Shown here: positions 1 through 9,073 of the stretch, piece by piece
Position numbering within the stretch: the stretch's first letter is position 1
How the letters are laid out: each line of letters begins with the position of its first letter
The notes under the pieces: model-generated
What the model was told of the DNA's origin: nothing
The model's input: only the letters and a program-made list of their open reading frames with translations
Databases searched by the model: none
Assembly: GCF_003710915.1 (NCBI RefSeq)
Contig: NZ_RHHR01000029.1
Coordinates: 62,001 to 126,000 of the forward strand
Direction: 5' to 3'
Length of the DNA stretch: 64,000 nucleotides
DNA from: Brevibacillus invocatus
Lineage (GTDB): Bacteria > Bacillota > Bacilli > Brevibacillales > Brevibacillaceae
Program-made: the position numbers and the translations under genes

Positions 1-1728
1 TTTACTGAAAATCTGCGGGATGGAGGCTGCGTCGTTGGCGAAGTAATAGCGCCCTTTGCCACCCTGGGCAATCATCTCCAGCAATTGTGTATCCGCATCA
101 GCACCCAGCGCTACGGTTGAGACCGTGATGTTTTCAGCAGTCAATTGCTGCAAAAGTGCATCATAGGCATCATTTGAACCGGACTGGCCGTCTGTCAGCA
201 AAATGATGTGCTTGCGCTGGCTTTGCATGGATTTGATTCGATCATAGGCCATTTGCAGGGCGGGGAAAATATCAGTACCGCCGTCAGCCTGGATACTGCC
301 GATCTGCTGGTGAATCGCGCTCAGATTGGTTACAGGCTGCGGTGAAACCACTTCCCACGGCGTTCCGTCAAAGGCAATCACTCCGATCTGATCCTGTGCG
401 TTCAGCATGGAAGTGGCACGAATCGCCGCTTCTTTGGCCAATTCCATCTTGTCGTATCCGGTGGCATCTCCCGTCATACTGCCCGACTTGTCGATCACCA
501 GCTGCAAACCGAGCGAAGGCAGCTCCTCTTTTCCCCTCAGATCCATATGGACAGGCAAGGCTTCCTCGATCGGCGTCTGAAACCAGCCACCCATGCCAAA
601 GCTGTCAGCACCGCCCGTCATGATGAGTCCCATACCAAGATCGCGCACGGCTGTCCGCATTCTCTCCATGTCTGTCTCACCCAGCTGCGTCGCCGATACA
701 TCGGCCAAGATCAGGGAAGCGTATTGCTTGTATGCATCCAGCTCCTTGGGAAGCATGGCTAATTCCTTGACTTCCACCTCTATGTTGCCTGCCTTTAGCG
801 CTGACACCAGATTGCTCGCCGCCCCTGGATGCCCTTCCACGATCATCACGCTAGGTGTGCCTGCCACTTGGGTATAGGCAGTCGCCTGGTTGTTGGCGTG
901 ACTGGTATCGCGCTGCGCCTCTATCTCGACCCGATAACGGTGAAAGCCCTGTTCTGTCGCCTTTTGGCTAAACACGTAGCGATTTTTCCCCTTTTCCACC
1001 TGCACCCTCTGGCTGCCCGCTTCCCGATTGCCTTCATACAATCGCAGGGTCGCCTGGGTCGCTATCGTGCTCTCTACCTCAACGCTTATCGCGTATTCTT
1101 CACCGGCGTACAATTGCTGCGGCACTTGCAGGGAGGTCAAAACCACTTCATTGCCTTGAGGCTGTTGCAAAGAAACGACCTCCACCTCAATGCCTCGCTC
1201 TTTGACCAACTGGGTCTCTCGTCCAGCATCACCATGTGTAGCCACACCATCTGTAAGCAGTACGACTTTTCCACGCGCCTGACTCGGGATCAGCGCGGCG
1301 GCCAGCCTGATTCCTTCCGCCAGATCCGTCGCATGCTTGTTGATCTCTACCCCCAGCTGCTGTACTTCTGCCCGCAAGGTAAGCGGCTGATCCACGGCCG
1401 CAGTTGCGCCGACCACCACGACAGCGTACTGGTCGTCCGCCCTCTTATTTTGGACAGCTTCCCTCATAAACGATATGATCCTCGGATCGTCCTTCATCGA
1501 AGCAGAGCGATCCGCCACGAAAACGATCGTTTTGCCTTGTACGGGAAATAGCAGCTGAAGGCCGGACAGAACCAAGATCAAGAGTGCGAAAACCATCATG
1601 CGGATAATGGCGATCGTCATTTTTTTGCTCGTTGCCATTTGCTTTTGCCCCTGCCACCATCGTACGACTACGTAAACGGCGGGTATCAAGAGCAGCAGGA
1701 ACAGAGGTTGGAGAAAGTTAATACCCAC
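1..1728 (-). CDS. Membrane-anchored VWA-domain protein (C-terminus cut by window edge)
   Basis: The gene starts at a GTG (1728) that overlaps the stop of the upstream gene and stays open to base 1, so 576 codons are visible and the C-terminus is missing. Two hydrophobic segments lie in the first 60 residues, followed by a first VWA-type site reading DRSASM. A glutamine-amidotransferase-like stretch (GLIMTGGADSFGMGG) and a second VWA site with the full MIDAS pattern DKSGSM come later. VWA domains bind divalent metal and mediate protein contacts. It is the last visible gene of the 11451-to-1 operon with MoxR, DUF58 and an ABC transporter, so a role in a MoxR/VWA assembly at the membrane is inferred. 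The exact function is unknown. Confidence 0.85.
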   Translation of the reverse strand, partial: MGINFLQPLFLLLLIPAVYVVVRWWQGQKQMATSKKMTIAIIRMMVFALLILVLSGLQLLFPVQGKTIVFVADRSASMKDDPRIISFMREAVQNKRADDQYAVVVVGATAAVDQPLTLRAEVQQLGVEINKHATDLAEGIRLAAALIPSQARGKVVLLTDGVATHGDAGRETQLVKERGIEVEVVSLQQPQGNEVVLTSLQVPQQLYAGEEYAISVEVESTIATQATLRLYEGNREAGSQRVQVEKGKNRYVFSQKATEQGFHRYRVEIEAQRDTSHANNQATAYTQVAGTPSVMIVEGHPGAASNLVSALKAGNIEVEVKELAMLPKELDAYKQYASLILADVSATQLGETDMERMRTAVRDLGMGLIMTGGADSFGMGGWFQTPIEEALPVHMDLRGKEELPSLGLQLVIDKSGSMTGDATGYDKMELAKEAAIRATSMLNAQDQIGVIAFDGTPWEVVSPQPVTNLSAIHQQIGSIQADGGTDIFPALQMAYDRIKSMQSQRKHIILLTDGQSGSNDAYDALLQQLTAENITVSTVALGADADTQLLEMIAQGGKGRYYFANDAASIPQIFSK

Positions 1729-3580
1729 GTTGATACACCCTCCATTCCACAAAAACAACCAATAGAGCCAACGCGACCAGCCAGTTCGTCAGCTCCCTGC
1801 TTCCCAACGGTTCGGGTGCCGTTGTCCCATCCCCCTCCGCAGGCTGTCCTCCGCTCGCTCCTACCGCGATAAATCGAGGGGTAATATCGGATTCCTGTTC
1901 ACTCAAATGAACAGCAAAGTAGCGACTTTGCAAGCCGCTCTCAAGTTGTTCATCCAGGCGGTACAAACCGATCTGATCGGGCACTTGAAACAGCCAGCTC
2001 GTTCCCTGTGCCTCTATTACCTGCTTGTGACCATCCGGATAAACGAGTGAGCGTTGGGTTCCACCCGGCGTAAGCGGTACGTTTAGCACCTCGCCAACAG
2101 ACGCCTGACCGATCGGTGAGGCCTGAGTCGGCGAGAGCCAGCTGATACTGTTTTGCATGAAGATCGGAAATGCAGGACGCAATGGCAAATCGGATTGGTG
2201 CAAATCAAAAGCAACGATGACCACGCGCCGTCCTTCCATCATTCCCGCTTTGATCAGATCGCGATTCCCTGCGCGTACCAATGTTTTCATCCCCGGCATC
2301 TCATCCAGGACAGCTGCCTTCGCGACATGCACGTCCCGCCAGTCCACATATTTCATAAGCGGATCATCTGGCACGACGGTTTGTGGCTGCTGCTCCAGCT
2401 CAGCTACTCCCTTGTAAGGCAGCCAGCTCGTCGCCCGCTCAGGAGCGATCAGCAATATGTTCCCTTCCGGCAGCTGCTCCGGAAGAACACCATCGAAAAC
2501 CCAGATGTCGCGCGCCTGCGTTGTTTGATCCGGCATGTGCTGCTGTGTCTCCACATCCAACCTGCCTACTGTCTGCAAAGCCTGATGCAAGAAGCGATTG
2601 CCCTGTGGTGAGACGAGCACTGCTTTTCCCACACCAGGCGCAAACGGTACGCTCCATCGCTCATTGTCCTGAATCAAACCATCCTGTTCTGGCTCAATCC
2701 TCGCACGATAGACAGGTGCCTGCGGCAATGAAGAAAAGGAAAGAGTCTGAGAGCTTCCCGCTGCCACTGAAAACTCCTCAGAATCCAGCAGCTGATTCTC
2801 CCCGTTGTACACCATGACTTTGCCGCTAGAAGGCTGTGTTCCCTGATTGTCGATGCGAAGCAAACCTTCCACGCCTGATTTTCCCGGCTGCGTCACAAAG
2901 ACGCCGATCGCTGAATTTTCCCGAAACAACCCCATTTGCATGAAGCGAAAGGGTCCCGGAAATACGGTAGGTGTACTTGTATCAGAAAGTCGTTCGGACC
3001 TTCCGTCTCCCAACCAGACCACTCCACTCCCTGTTTCATTGGCAGCAATCGCTCCTGCCAGAGACAGCGCTGCACTGGTGTCTGATGAGCCCATCTGGGG
3101 TGTGATAGACCGGATCGCTTGCAGGATTGCGTCTCGATCGCCGCTTTGCGCCAGCAGCACACGCGGCTGTCTTCCTGCTTCGATCAACGTCATCACTTGC
3201 CCGCTGCCCAATTTCTCCACCAGTTGTGTGGCCGCGTGGACAGCCCGGTCAAAACGCGTACCTTCTCCCTCCGTCGCCAGCATGCTCCCGGAATTCTCCA
3301 CGACCAGAATCGTATGCTGATCCGCGATCCCCTGCGTAGGAATGGCAAGACGCATCAAGGCCAAGACCAACAAGAGTGCCGCCAGCAGCTGCAAAAACAA
3401 CAGGAGGTTGCGCCGCAGCCTTTCCCACGGCCTGACCGCTTCCCAGTTCTGCATCGTGCGCTGCCACAGCAGGGTGCTAGGCACCACGCGATCCTCCACT
3501 TTTCGCTTGAGCAGGTAGAGGATGACGATTGCCGGAATGATGAGTGCGAACCAACTGTTACCCAATGCCATCCACTGCAA
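1718..3580 (-). CDS. BatA-like VWA-domain membrane protein
   Basis: This 620-residue protein has an N-terminal membrane segment (about 5-25), a second at about 58-78, and a BatA-type N-terminal domain. A VWA domain follows, whose first metal motif reads VENSGSM; the usual Asp before x-S-x-S is Glu-Asn, so metal binding may be altered. The large middle part looks extracytoplasmic and a final membrane helix precedes VEWRVYQRGY at the end. It starts 15 bp after the DUF58 gene and overlaps the next VWA gene by 11 bp, so the three are co-transcribed. The partner VWA protein keeps a perfect second MIDAS, which suggests a division of labour. Family-level identification is solid; the biological role is not known. 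Confidence 0.85.
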   Translation of the reverse strand: MQWMALGNSWFALIIPAIVILYLLKRKVEDRVVPSTLLWQRTMQNWEAVRPWERLRRNLLLFLQLLAALLLVLALMRLAIPTQGIADQHTILVVENSGSMLATEGEGTRFDRAVHAATQLVEKLGSGQVMTLIEAGRQPRVLLAQSGDRDAILQAIRSITPQMGSSDTSAALSLAGAIAANETGSGVVWLGDGRSERLSDTSTPTVFPGPFRFMQMGLFRENSAIGVFVTQPGKSGVEGLLRIDNQGTQPSSGKVMVYNGENQLLDSEEFSVAAGSSQTLSFSSLPQAPVYRARIEPEQDGLIQDNERWSVPFAPGVGKAVLVSPQGNRFLHQALQTVGRLDVETQQHMPDQTTQARDIWVFDGVLPEQLPEGNILLIAPERATSWLPYKGVAELEQQPQTVVPDDPLMKYVDWRDVHVAKAAVLDEMPGMKTLVRAGNRDLIKAGMMEGRRVVIVAFDLHQSDLPLRPAFPIFMQNSISWLSPTQASPIGQASVGEVLNVPLTPGGTQRSLVYPDGHKQVIEAQGTSWLFQVPDQIGLYRLDEQLESGLQSRYFAVHLSEQESDITPRFIAVGASGGQPAEGDGTTAPEPLGSRELTNWLVALALLVVFVEWRVYQRGY

Positions 3581-3595
3581 GTTTCTCTCTCCTCT

Positions 3596-4477
3596 CTAGC
3601 GAATGATTCCTGCTTGTCTGAATACTTGAAAGACGATCTGTTCCAGCGGTTGCTCCGTTTGTACAGCTACATAGGATATTCCTCGTCCGAAGGCAAAGGC
3701 AGACAATTGCTGTTGGAAATCACGCAAGCTATTCCGGTACTCCTCCATCAGCAGCCCACTGATGGACACCTCTTTTGCCTGTCCAGTCTCTGAATCGATC
3801 AGACGGAGCTCACCTTGATAGGTCGGGTCAAGCTCTTCCCCTGACAGCACCTGCACCAGCGTTACATCCTGCCTGGCTGCCTGGAGATAGGCGATTCCCT
3901 GCTCATAGCCGGACTCAAACAGGAAATCAGACAGCACAATGGAGACTCCTGCTTTACCGTGTACAGCACCCGGCGAACGCATGGCGGCATGCAAATCACC
4001 TGTCCCACCTGACCCCATGCGGGATAAAAAATCGAGCAAGCGCATCGCCTGGTTTTTCCCCTGCAATCCACGCAAAGATGCCAGCACTCGTGAATCAAAA
4101 GCGTAGACCGAGACATGGTCCAGATGGCACAGAGACAAATACCCGAGAGCTGCAGCCAATTGAACGGCAAGTTTCATTTTGTCCGGTTGACCATAGCTCA
4201 TCGAGCGACTGCAGTCGACGTAGATCGTGACATGCAGCTCGGTTTCGTCCAGAAATTTTTTCAGAAACAGCTTGCCCGAACGAGCGTAAGCATTCCAGTC
4301 CAACTGACGCAGATCATCCCCCGGTACATACGCGCGGTAGTCAGCGAACTCCATCGAGCTGCCCAACATTCGGGAGCGGCGTTTTCCCGCCTGACTGCCG
4401 CTTGCCGTCCGCTTGCTCGCCATCTGCATGCGTTCGAGCCGAGCCAGCCACGACGGATCTAGAATTTGGCTGTTCAT
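3596..4477 (-). CDS. DUF58 domain protein (MoxR partner)
   Basis: The 293-residue protein carries the DUF58 signature: an RAYVPGDDLRQLDWNAYAR stretch at about 50-68, followed by a VWA-like strand ending in VDCSRSM. DUF58 proteins are almost always encoded beside MoxR AAA ATPases and are thought to be their adaptors or substrates. Here the start codon overlaps the MoxR stop by 4 bp (ATGA), so translation is coupled. No membrane segment or signal peptide is visible, so it should be cytosolic. It is downstream of MoxR and upstream of the two VWA proteins, the classic MoxR-DUF58-VWA order. Confidence 0.92.
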   Translation of the reverse strand: MNSQILDPSWLARLERMQMASKRTASGSQAGKRRSRMLGSSMEFADYRAYVPGDDLRQLDWNAYARSGKLFLKKFLDETELHVTIYVDCSRSMSYGQPDKMKLAVQLAAALGYLSLCHLDHVSVYAFDSRVLASLRGLQGKNQAMRLLDFLSRMGSGGTGDLHAAMRSPGAVHGKAGVSIVLSDFLFESGYEQGIAYLQAARQDVTLVQVLSGEELDPTYQGELRLIDSETGQAKEVSISGLLMEEYRNSLRDFQQQLSAFAFGRGISYVAVQTEQPLEQIVFQVFRQAGIIR

Positions 4478-5457
4478 GCCTTGTGCGACCCCATTTTCGT
4501 GAGAATCTCCCCGACGATCTGATCAGGCAAAATCCCGTTGGCCTCTCCCTCGAAGTTGAGAAAGATCCGATGACGCAGCGCAGGCAGAGCCACAGCGTCG
4601 ATGTCCTCATAGGCCAGATTGTAGCGTCCGGCGAGCAAGGCGCGTACCTTCGCCAAGGAAACCATCGCTTGAACACCGCGTGGTCCAGCGCCATTGCGAA
4701 CATATTGGTTGACGGAAGGTATGGCTGACTCTCCCGGCTGTGTCGCGAGCAGCAGCTTGACCGCGTAATCCAACACGCTGTCTGCGACCAGAATGTCCCG
4801 GGCAGACTGCTGGATTTCGTAAATTTGCGCTCCTGTCGCCACTTTTTCTACATCATCGAAAGACCCTGTCGTGGTTCTTTTCACAATCGCTTTCAGCTCT
4901 TCTTCTGTAGGAAAAGGCACTTGGATTTTGAGCAGGAAACGATCCATTTGTGCTTCAGGCAGCGGGTAGGTTCCCTCCTGCTCCAATGGATTCTGAGTCG
5001 CCAGTACGAAAAACGGCTCGGGCAGCGGACGGGTCACACCGCCTGCCGAGACAGTCCGCTCCTGCATCGCCTCCAGCAGGGCGCTCTGGGTCTTCGGTGT
5101 AGCGCGGTTGATCTCATCCGCCAGGACTACATGGGCGAAGATCGGACCTGGCTGGAACTGAAAGGACTGCTGTCCCGCTTCGTCCACGCGCAAAATATTG
5201 GTTCCAGTAATATCAGTCGGCATCAGGTCAGGGGTGAACTGAATGCGCTGAAAGCTCAGCTCAAAAGCTTGCGACAGCGTGCGCACCAACAGGGTTTTAC
5301 CCAGGCCAGGCACTCCTTCGAGCAATGCGTGCCCACCGGCAAACACCGCCCACAACAGCTGTTCTACAACCTCTTTTTGTCCCACCAGCACTTTGGCGAT
5401 TTCCTGTCTTACACGCTCAACCTGCTGCTGACAATCTGGCAAGGCTTGCTGTGTCAT
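4474..5457 (-). CDS. MoxR-family AAA+ ATPase
   Basis: It is a AAA+ ATPase of the MoxR class, about 327 residues. Walker A (GVPGLGKT, about 48-55), Walker B (VVLADE, about 110-115) and the conserved QNPLEQEGTYPLPEAQMDRF sensor region are all intact. MoxR proteins act as chaperone-like ATPases that assemble or activate complexes together with VWA proteins. An in-frame ATG lies 15 bp upstream (5472), but a GGAGGAG ribosome site sits just in front of the ATG at 5457 and only a poor one before 5472, so 5457 is preferred. The gene is directly downstream of the coiled-coil membrane protein and translationally coupled to DUF58. Confidence 0.95.
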   Translation of the reverse strand: MTQQALPDCQQQVERVRQEIAKVLVGQKEVVEQLLWAVFAGGHALLEGVPGLGKTLLVRTLSQAFELSFQRIQFTPDLMPTDITGTNILRVDEAGQQSFQFQPGPIFAHVVLADEINRATPKTQSALLEAMQERTVSAGGVTRPLPEPFFVLATQNPLEQEGTYPLPEAQMDRFLLKIQVPFPTEEELKAIVKRTTTGSFDDVEKVATGAQIYEIQQSARDILVADSVLDYAVKLLLATQPGESAIPSVNQYVRNGAGPRGVQAMVSLAKVRALLAGRYNLAYEDIDAVALPALRHRIFLNFEGEANGILPDQIVGEILTKMGSHKA

Positions 5458-5474
5458 CCCCCACTCCTCCATCC

Positions 5475-7259
5475 TTAATCAGGTTCAATGTTGCTGAAAT
5501 ACTGCTTCACGACTTCTTGATAATCACTCGGAATACTGCCTTTCTCCATGCTTTCGCGGGCAAATTCTGCGTACTCGCCATAGACTTCCGCGTAAGGGAG
5601 AGTCCCACCGGAGGAAACTTGCGTGTTTCCGCTTTGCTGCGACTGCGACGGTCCTGCTCCCAAAGGGCCGCTGACTGTATCAGAGGGACCACTGCCATCT
5701 CCGATACGCTGGGAAGGCACCGTGACCAGTTCGTGATTTCCGGCTCCCAGTCCAGCGCCTCCACCTTGACCGCTTCCCGCTCCAGTACCTGAACCAGCCC
5801 CGTTACCTGCGCCGATTCCTGCGCCAGTCCCTGTACCTGCCCCGTTGCCTGCTCCAGCACCATTCCCGGCGCCCGCTCCATTTCCTTCCGTGCCCGCTCC
5901 ATTTCCTTCCGTGCCCGCTGGATTGCCAGTCCCTGTACCAGAGTCACCTGGAGTGTTGCCTGCAGCAGTACCACTCGGTTGCTGGGATGCACCCGTGCCT
6001 GGAGTGGCTGTCCCGGAGGCAGGTGTGCTTGGGCCTGCACCTGCCTGAGCACCTTGGCCTGCTGCCGCATTGTTACTGCCTTGACTGCCTGCGGCCGCAC
6101 TGGCCAGCGTCATCTGCGACTGCTGCAAAGAAGCTGCCGTCTGTGCTGCTGCGAGCATCCCCTGCTGCGTCTGCCCAGCTGTCGTCAATGCCTGCATCAT
6201 GCTTTGCTCCAGTACGAGCATGCCTTCCGGGATTTGCCCCTGTGCCAGCTGCTGTGCTGCTTCGGCCATTTGCTGTGCAGCCTGCTGCGCTTCCTTGGAG
6301 CCGGTAGCCATCGCTTCCTGACTGAGCTGATCGGCCGTCTGCTCCAGTTCTTTTGCCAGCTTTTCCAGCTCTTGAGCCGACATCGCCTCCATCGCTTGCG
6401 CCGTCTGCTGCAAGGCTTCCACCAGCAATTCACGGTCTGCTTTTGCCAGCGCATCGGCTAGCGGACTGGTTGCTGTATGATTGCTCAGCGCCAGCTGTAC
6501 TCGCTGCAGGGCAGCCTGCTTTCGTACTTCGTTTTCTCTCCATTTATCCAGCTGCTTTTCCGCTGCACGCAGCGCGCTCAGGCGTTCTGCCGGATCATCC
6601 GCTTTGGCTAAAGCCTCTTTGGCTTGTTCCAACAGCTCTTCCAGCTGCTTTTTTTGTTCTTCGCTCAATGTGTTGTTCGTCTTTGCTTCCTCCTGGATGG
6701 CCGCAAGCTCCTGCTGCGCTTCTTCCAGGGCTTGCTGCTCCAATGCCATCTGAGCCAGCCTGCCGTCCTGTGGATTGGGTACGATCAGCAGAACGACCAC
6801 TACCGCTAAAAGTCCGCCCATCGTGTAGATGTTCCTGCGCACCTGCGGCCAGATCAGGATGCTTTCCACAATCTTGGGCAGCTGCCTCCGCAAGTGGCCA
6901 AGCGCATCCTCTCTCTGACGCAAAGCGATCACGGATTGACTCTCTCGATGCTCCCATGCAGTAACGGCTCGCTGTGCCAAGCCTTGCTCATCTGCCACTT
7001 GCGCAGACTGCTCTAGCGTAGGCCGCTTCCCAAGTGTCAGCAGACCACCCGTCAGCAGCGCCAAGAGCGGTACTGCGATCGCCAACCAGGCGTAATATTG
7101 GATTGGCCAAAAACGGGCAACGAGGAGAAGCAAAACGCTTCCCCCCATACCCCACAGGCCGTAGATCGTCAATTGACGAACAAGCTGCCTGACTCCCAGG
7201 CGCTTGCGTATCGGCTCCAGCAGCGACTGCAATTCGTTGTTGGATTGGTTCGTGAACAT
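5475..7259 (-). CDS. Coiled-coil membrane protein with Gly/Ala/Asn repeats
   Basis: This 594-residue protein is not assigned to a named family. Two hydrophobic segments lie near 33-75 and one near 147-165. A long Ala/Gln/Glu-rich region predicted to be coiled coil runs from about 170 to 400. A low-complexity tract follows, built from short repeats such as GNGAGAG and GTGAG (about 430-530). The C-terminal 60 residues are ordered and end in YFSNIEPD. It sits between the ABC-2 permease and MoxR with 3 to 20 bp spacing, so it belongs to the operon. The layout suggests a membrane tether or scaffold that projects a helical rod and a flexible linker; this is inference from composition only. Confidence 0.8.
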   Translation of the reverse strand: MFTNQSNNELQSLLEPIRKRLGVRQLVRQLTIYGLWGMGGSVLLLLVARFWPIQYYAWLAIAVPLLALLTGGLLTLGKRPTLEQSAQVADEQGLAQRAVTAWEHRESQSVIALRQREDALGHLRRQLPKIVESILIWPQVRRNIYTMGGLLAVVVVLLIVPNPQDGRLAQMALEQQALEEAQQELAAIQEEAKTNNTLSEEQKKQLEELLEQAKEALAKADDPAERLSALRAAEKQLDKWRENEVRKQAALQRVQLALSNHTATSPLADALAKADRELLVEALQQTAQAMEAMSAQELEKLAKELEQTADQLSQEAMATGSKEAQQAAQQMAEAAQQLAQGQIPEGMLVLEQSMMQALTTAGQTQQGMLAAAQTAASLQQSQMTLASAAAGSQGSNNAAAGQGAQAGAGPSTPASGTATPGTGASQQPSGTAAGNTPGDSGTGTGNPAGTEGNGAGTEGNGAGAGNGAGAGNGAGTGTGAGIGAGNGAGSGTGAGSGQGGGAGLGAGNHELVTVPSQRIGDGSGPSDTVSGPLGAGPSQSQQSGNTQVSSGGTLPYAEVYGEYAEFARESMEKGSIPSDYQEVVKQYFSNIEPD

Positions 7260-7262
7260 GGC

Positions 7263-8150
7263 TTACTTCTCCTTGCGTGCCGCCCTGAACAGGCGAGGGC
7301 GAACAGGATGGATCGCGTAAATAGCCAGCAACAGGCAAACCACCGTCACCATTCCAAAAAAGATGACATAGTACCAGAAAGGATCGATCGCGGGAAACCA
7401 GGTTCCATACCTCAAGCCCACATTGTTCGTTGGTCCTTCTTCAAAAATGTGAAGGATCGCAAACAGGGGGTTCAGACTGTAAATGATGTCCGTCCAGTCT
7501 GAATTGGTGCTGGACGGCAGATTGCCCATACGACGCTGGTAACGTATAAACTCCCGAATGATTTCCGCCAGAACCATCGTACCGATCGAATAGCCAAAGA
7601 CGATGGCATACGTGACGACCGTCGAAATGCCGGTTCGCTTGATCAGGGTGGACAACAGCACACCGATACTGCCGATCCCGAACATCGTGATCAGATAAAA
7701 ACCAAACACCTTGACTACTTGCACAGGAGAAATACCACCGTACAGAAAGACAATGGCGTACAGCGGAATCGTGGCAAATACCAGAAACGTCATGAAGCTG
7801 AGTGAAGACAGCCATTTGCCCAAAATCAGCCGAGTAGCGCTCACGTTGGTGGTCAAAAGAATGCTCAACGTCTGCCTCTCCCGCTCGCCGGAAATAGCGC
7901 CCGAAGTCAGACCCGGCACGACAAAAACAATCATGCCCAGCTGCAGAATAGACAGCATCATGAAAAGCTCCCGCGTGTCGTTGGGATTGTAATACGTCCC
8001 TCCGTCAGTCTCCAGGAAGATGTAGAACAGGGTGATGCCACCTAAAATAAGCAGGTAGCTAAAAATCATCCAGGGCGAACGCCCGCTTCTCATTCTCATC
8101 TTCCACTCGTTGAACAAAACGGGATTGTTCAATCGTCTCAGGATGTTCAT
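7263..8150 (-). CDS. ABC-2 type transporter permease
   Basis: The 295-residue protein has about six hydrophobic helices. It carries the ABC-2 hallmark SGERERQTLSILLTTNV on the cytosolic loop after the second helix. The start codon overlaps the stop of the ATPase gene by 4 bp, so the two form one exporter. The C-terminus is short and basic (RLFRAARKEK). The substrate is unknown. Its place next to a gene for a large secreted/membrane protein and to the MoxR-VWA set resembles gliding- or surface-associated ABC-2 operons, but no substrate-specific feature is visible. Confidence 0.93.
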   Translation of the reverse strand: MNILRRLNNPVLFNEWKMRMRSGRSPWMIFSYLLILGGITLFYIFLETDGGTYYNPNDTRELFMMLSILQLGMIVFVVPGLTSGAISGERERQTLSILLTTNVSATRLILGKWLSSLSFMTFLVFATIPLYAIVFLYGGISPVQVVKVFGFYLITMFGIGSIGVLLSTLIKRTGISTVVTYAIVFGYSIGTMVLAEIIREFIRYQRRMGNLPSSTNSDWTDIIYSLNPLFAILHIFEEGPTNNVGLRYGTWFPAIDPFWYYVIFFGMVTVVCLLLAIYAIHPVRPRLFRAARKEK

Positions 8151-9073
8151 GAGCCCACCCCTTTCGTGATTTCCAAAAAGATCTCTTCCAGATCCCCCTG
8201 ATCTTCATTGAAAGCCGCCACGGGGTAACCGGAAACAGCCAGATCGCGGAACAGCTCGACCTGCTGCTGGTCGTCTCCTGTAAATCCTACTGCGATCCAG
8301 TTGCCCTCCTGTGTCACACCTGCGATAGTGGGCTGCTGCCTCAGATGTTCCATCGTCTCCTCGATCCGGTCGAGCAGGCGAATTCGCAAAAGCTTTTTCT
8401 CCTGCATCTTGGTGTAGATTTCATCAACCCGGCCAAATGCGACCAGATTTCCTTCCTCGACAATACCGATCACATCACACATCTCCGCGAGCTCCGGCAA
8501 AATATGCGAGCTGATAATGATCGTCTTGCCCATGTCCCGCAGCTCCTTGAGAATCTCCCGCAGTTCGATTCGGGCACGCGGATCCAGTCCGGACGCCGGT
8601 TCATCCAGAATCAGCACTTCCGGATTGTGAACCAGGCAGCGGGCAAGCCCTAATCTCTGCTTCATTCCGCGAGAGAGCGAGTCTACATAGGCATCACGCT
8701 TATGGGTCAGATTGACCAGCTCCAGCAGCTGCGGTATGATCTGTTTTCGCTCTGCCAGAGGGATATCGTAATTGGCGCCGTAAAAATCCAGGTATTCTTC
8801 CGCTGTCAAATTGTCGTATACGCCGAAAAAGTCTGGCATGTAGCCGATCAGCTTGCGCACTTCCTTGGGCCGCTCTGTGACCTCATATCCACCCACGTAC
8901 GCTTTTCCGCTGGTAGGCTCCAGTAGAGTAGCCAAGATAGACATTGTCGTAGACTTTCCTGCCCCATTGGGTCCGACGAAGCCAAACACGGTCCCTTTCT
9001 CGATTTCCAGTGTCAGTCCTTTGAGTGCTTCCATTTTGCCGTATCGTTTTCGCAGATCCTGAATCCGTATCAT
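8147..9073 (-). CDS. ABC transporter ATP-binding protein
   Basis: The 308-residue ATPase has all nucleotide-binding motifs: Walker A GPNGAGKS (34-41), signature LSRGMKQR, Walker B VLILDEPASGLD, and the switch histidine in IISSHILPELAE. A C-terminal domain of about 90 residues follows, as in drug or lantibiotic exporter ATPases. It overlaps the upstream large membrane-protein gene and the downstream permease gene by 4 bp each. The three are therefore translationally coupled and probably act as one complex. Confidence 0.95.
   Translation of the reverse strand: MIRIQDLRKRYGKMEALKGLTLEIEKGTVFGFVGPNGAGKSTTMSILATLLEPTSGKAYVGGYEVTERPKEVRKLIGYMPDFFGVYDNLTAEEYLDFYGANYDIPLAERKQIIPQLLELVNLTHKRDAYVDSLSRGMKQRLGLARCLVHNPEVLILDEPASGLDPRARIELREILKELRDMGKTIIISSHILPELAEMCDVIGIVEEGNLVAFGRVDEIYTKMQEKKLLRIRLLDRIEETMEHLRQQPTIAGVTQEGNWIAVGFTGDDQQQVELFRDLAVSGYPVAAFNEDQGDLEEIFLEITKGVGS

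Noticed and set aside
5780-6060. CRISPR-like repeats
   Set aside because: The repeats are short in-frame Gly/Ala/Asn codons of a protein, with no spacer pattern. No CRISPR or cas gene was seen.
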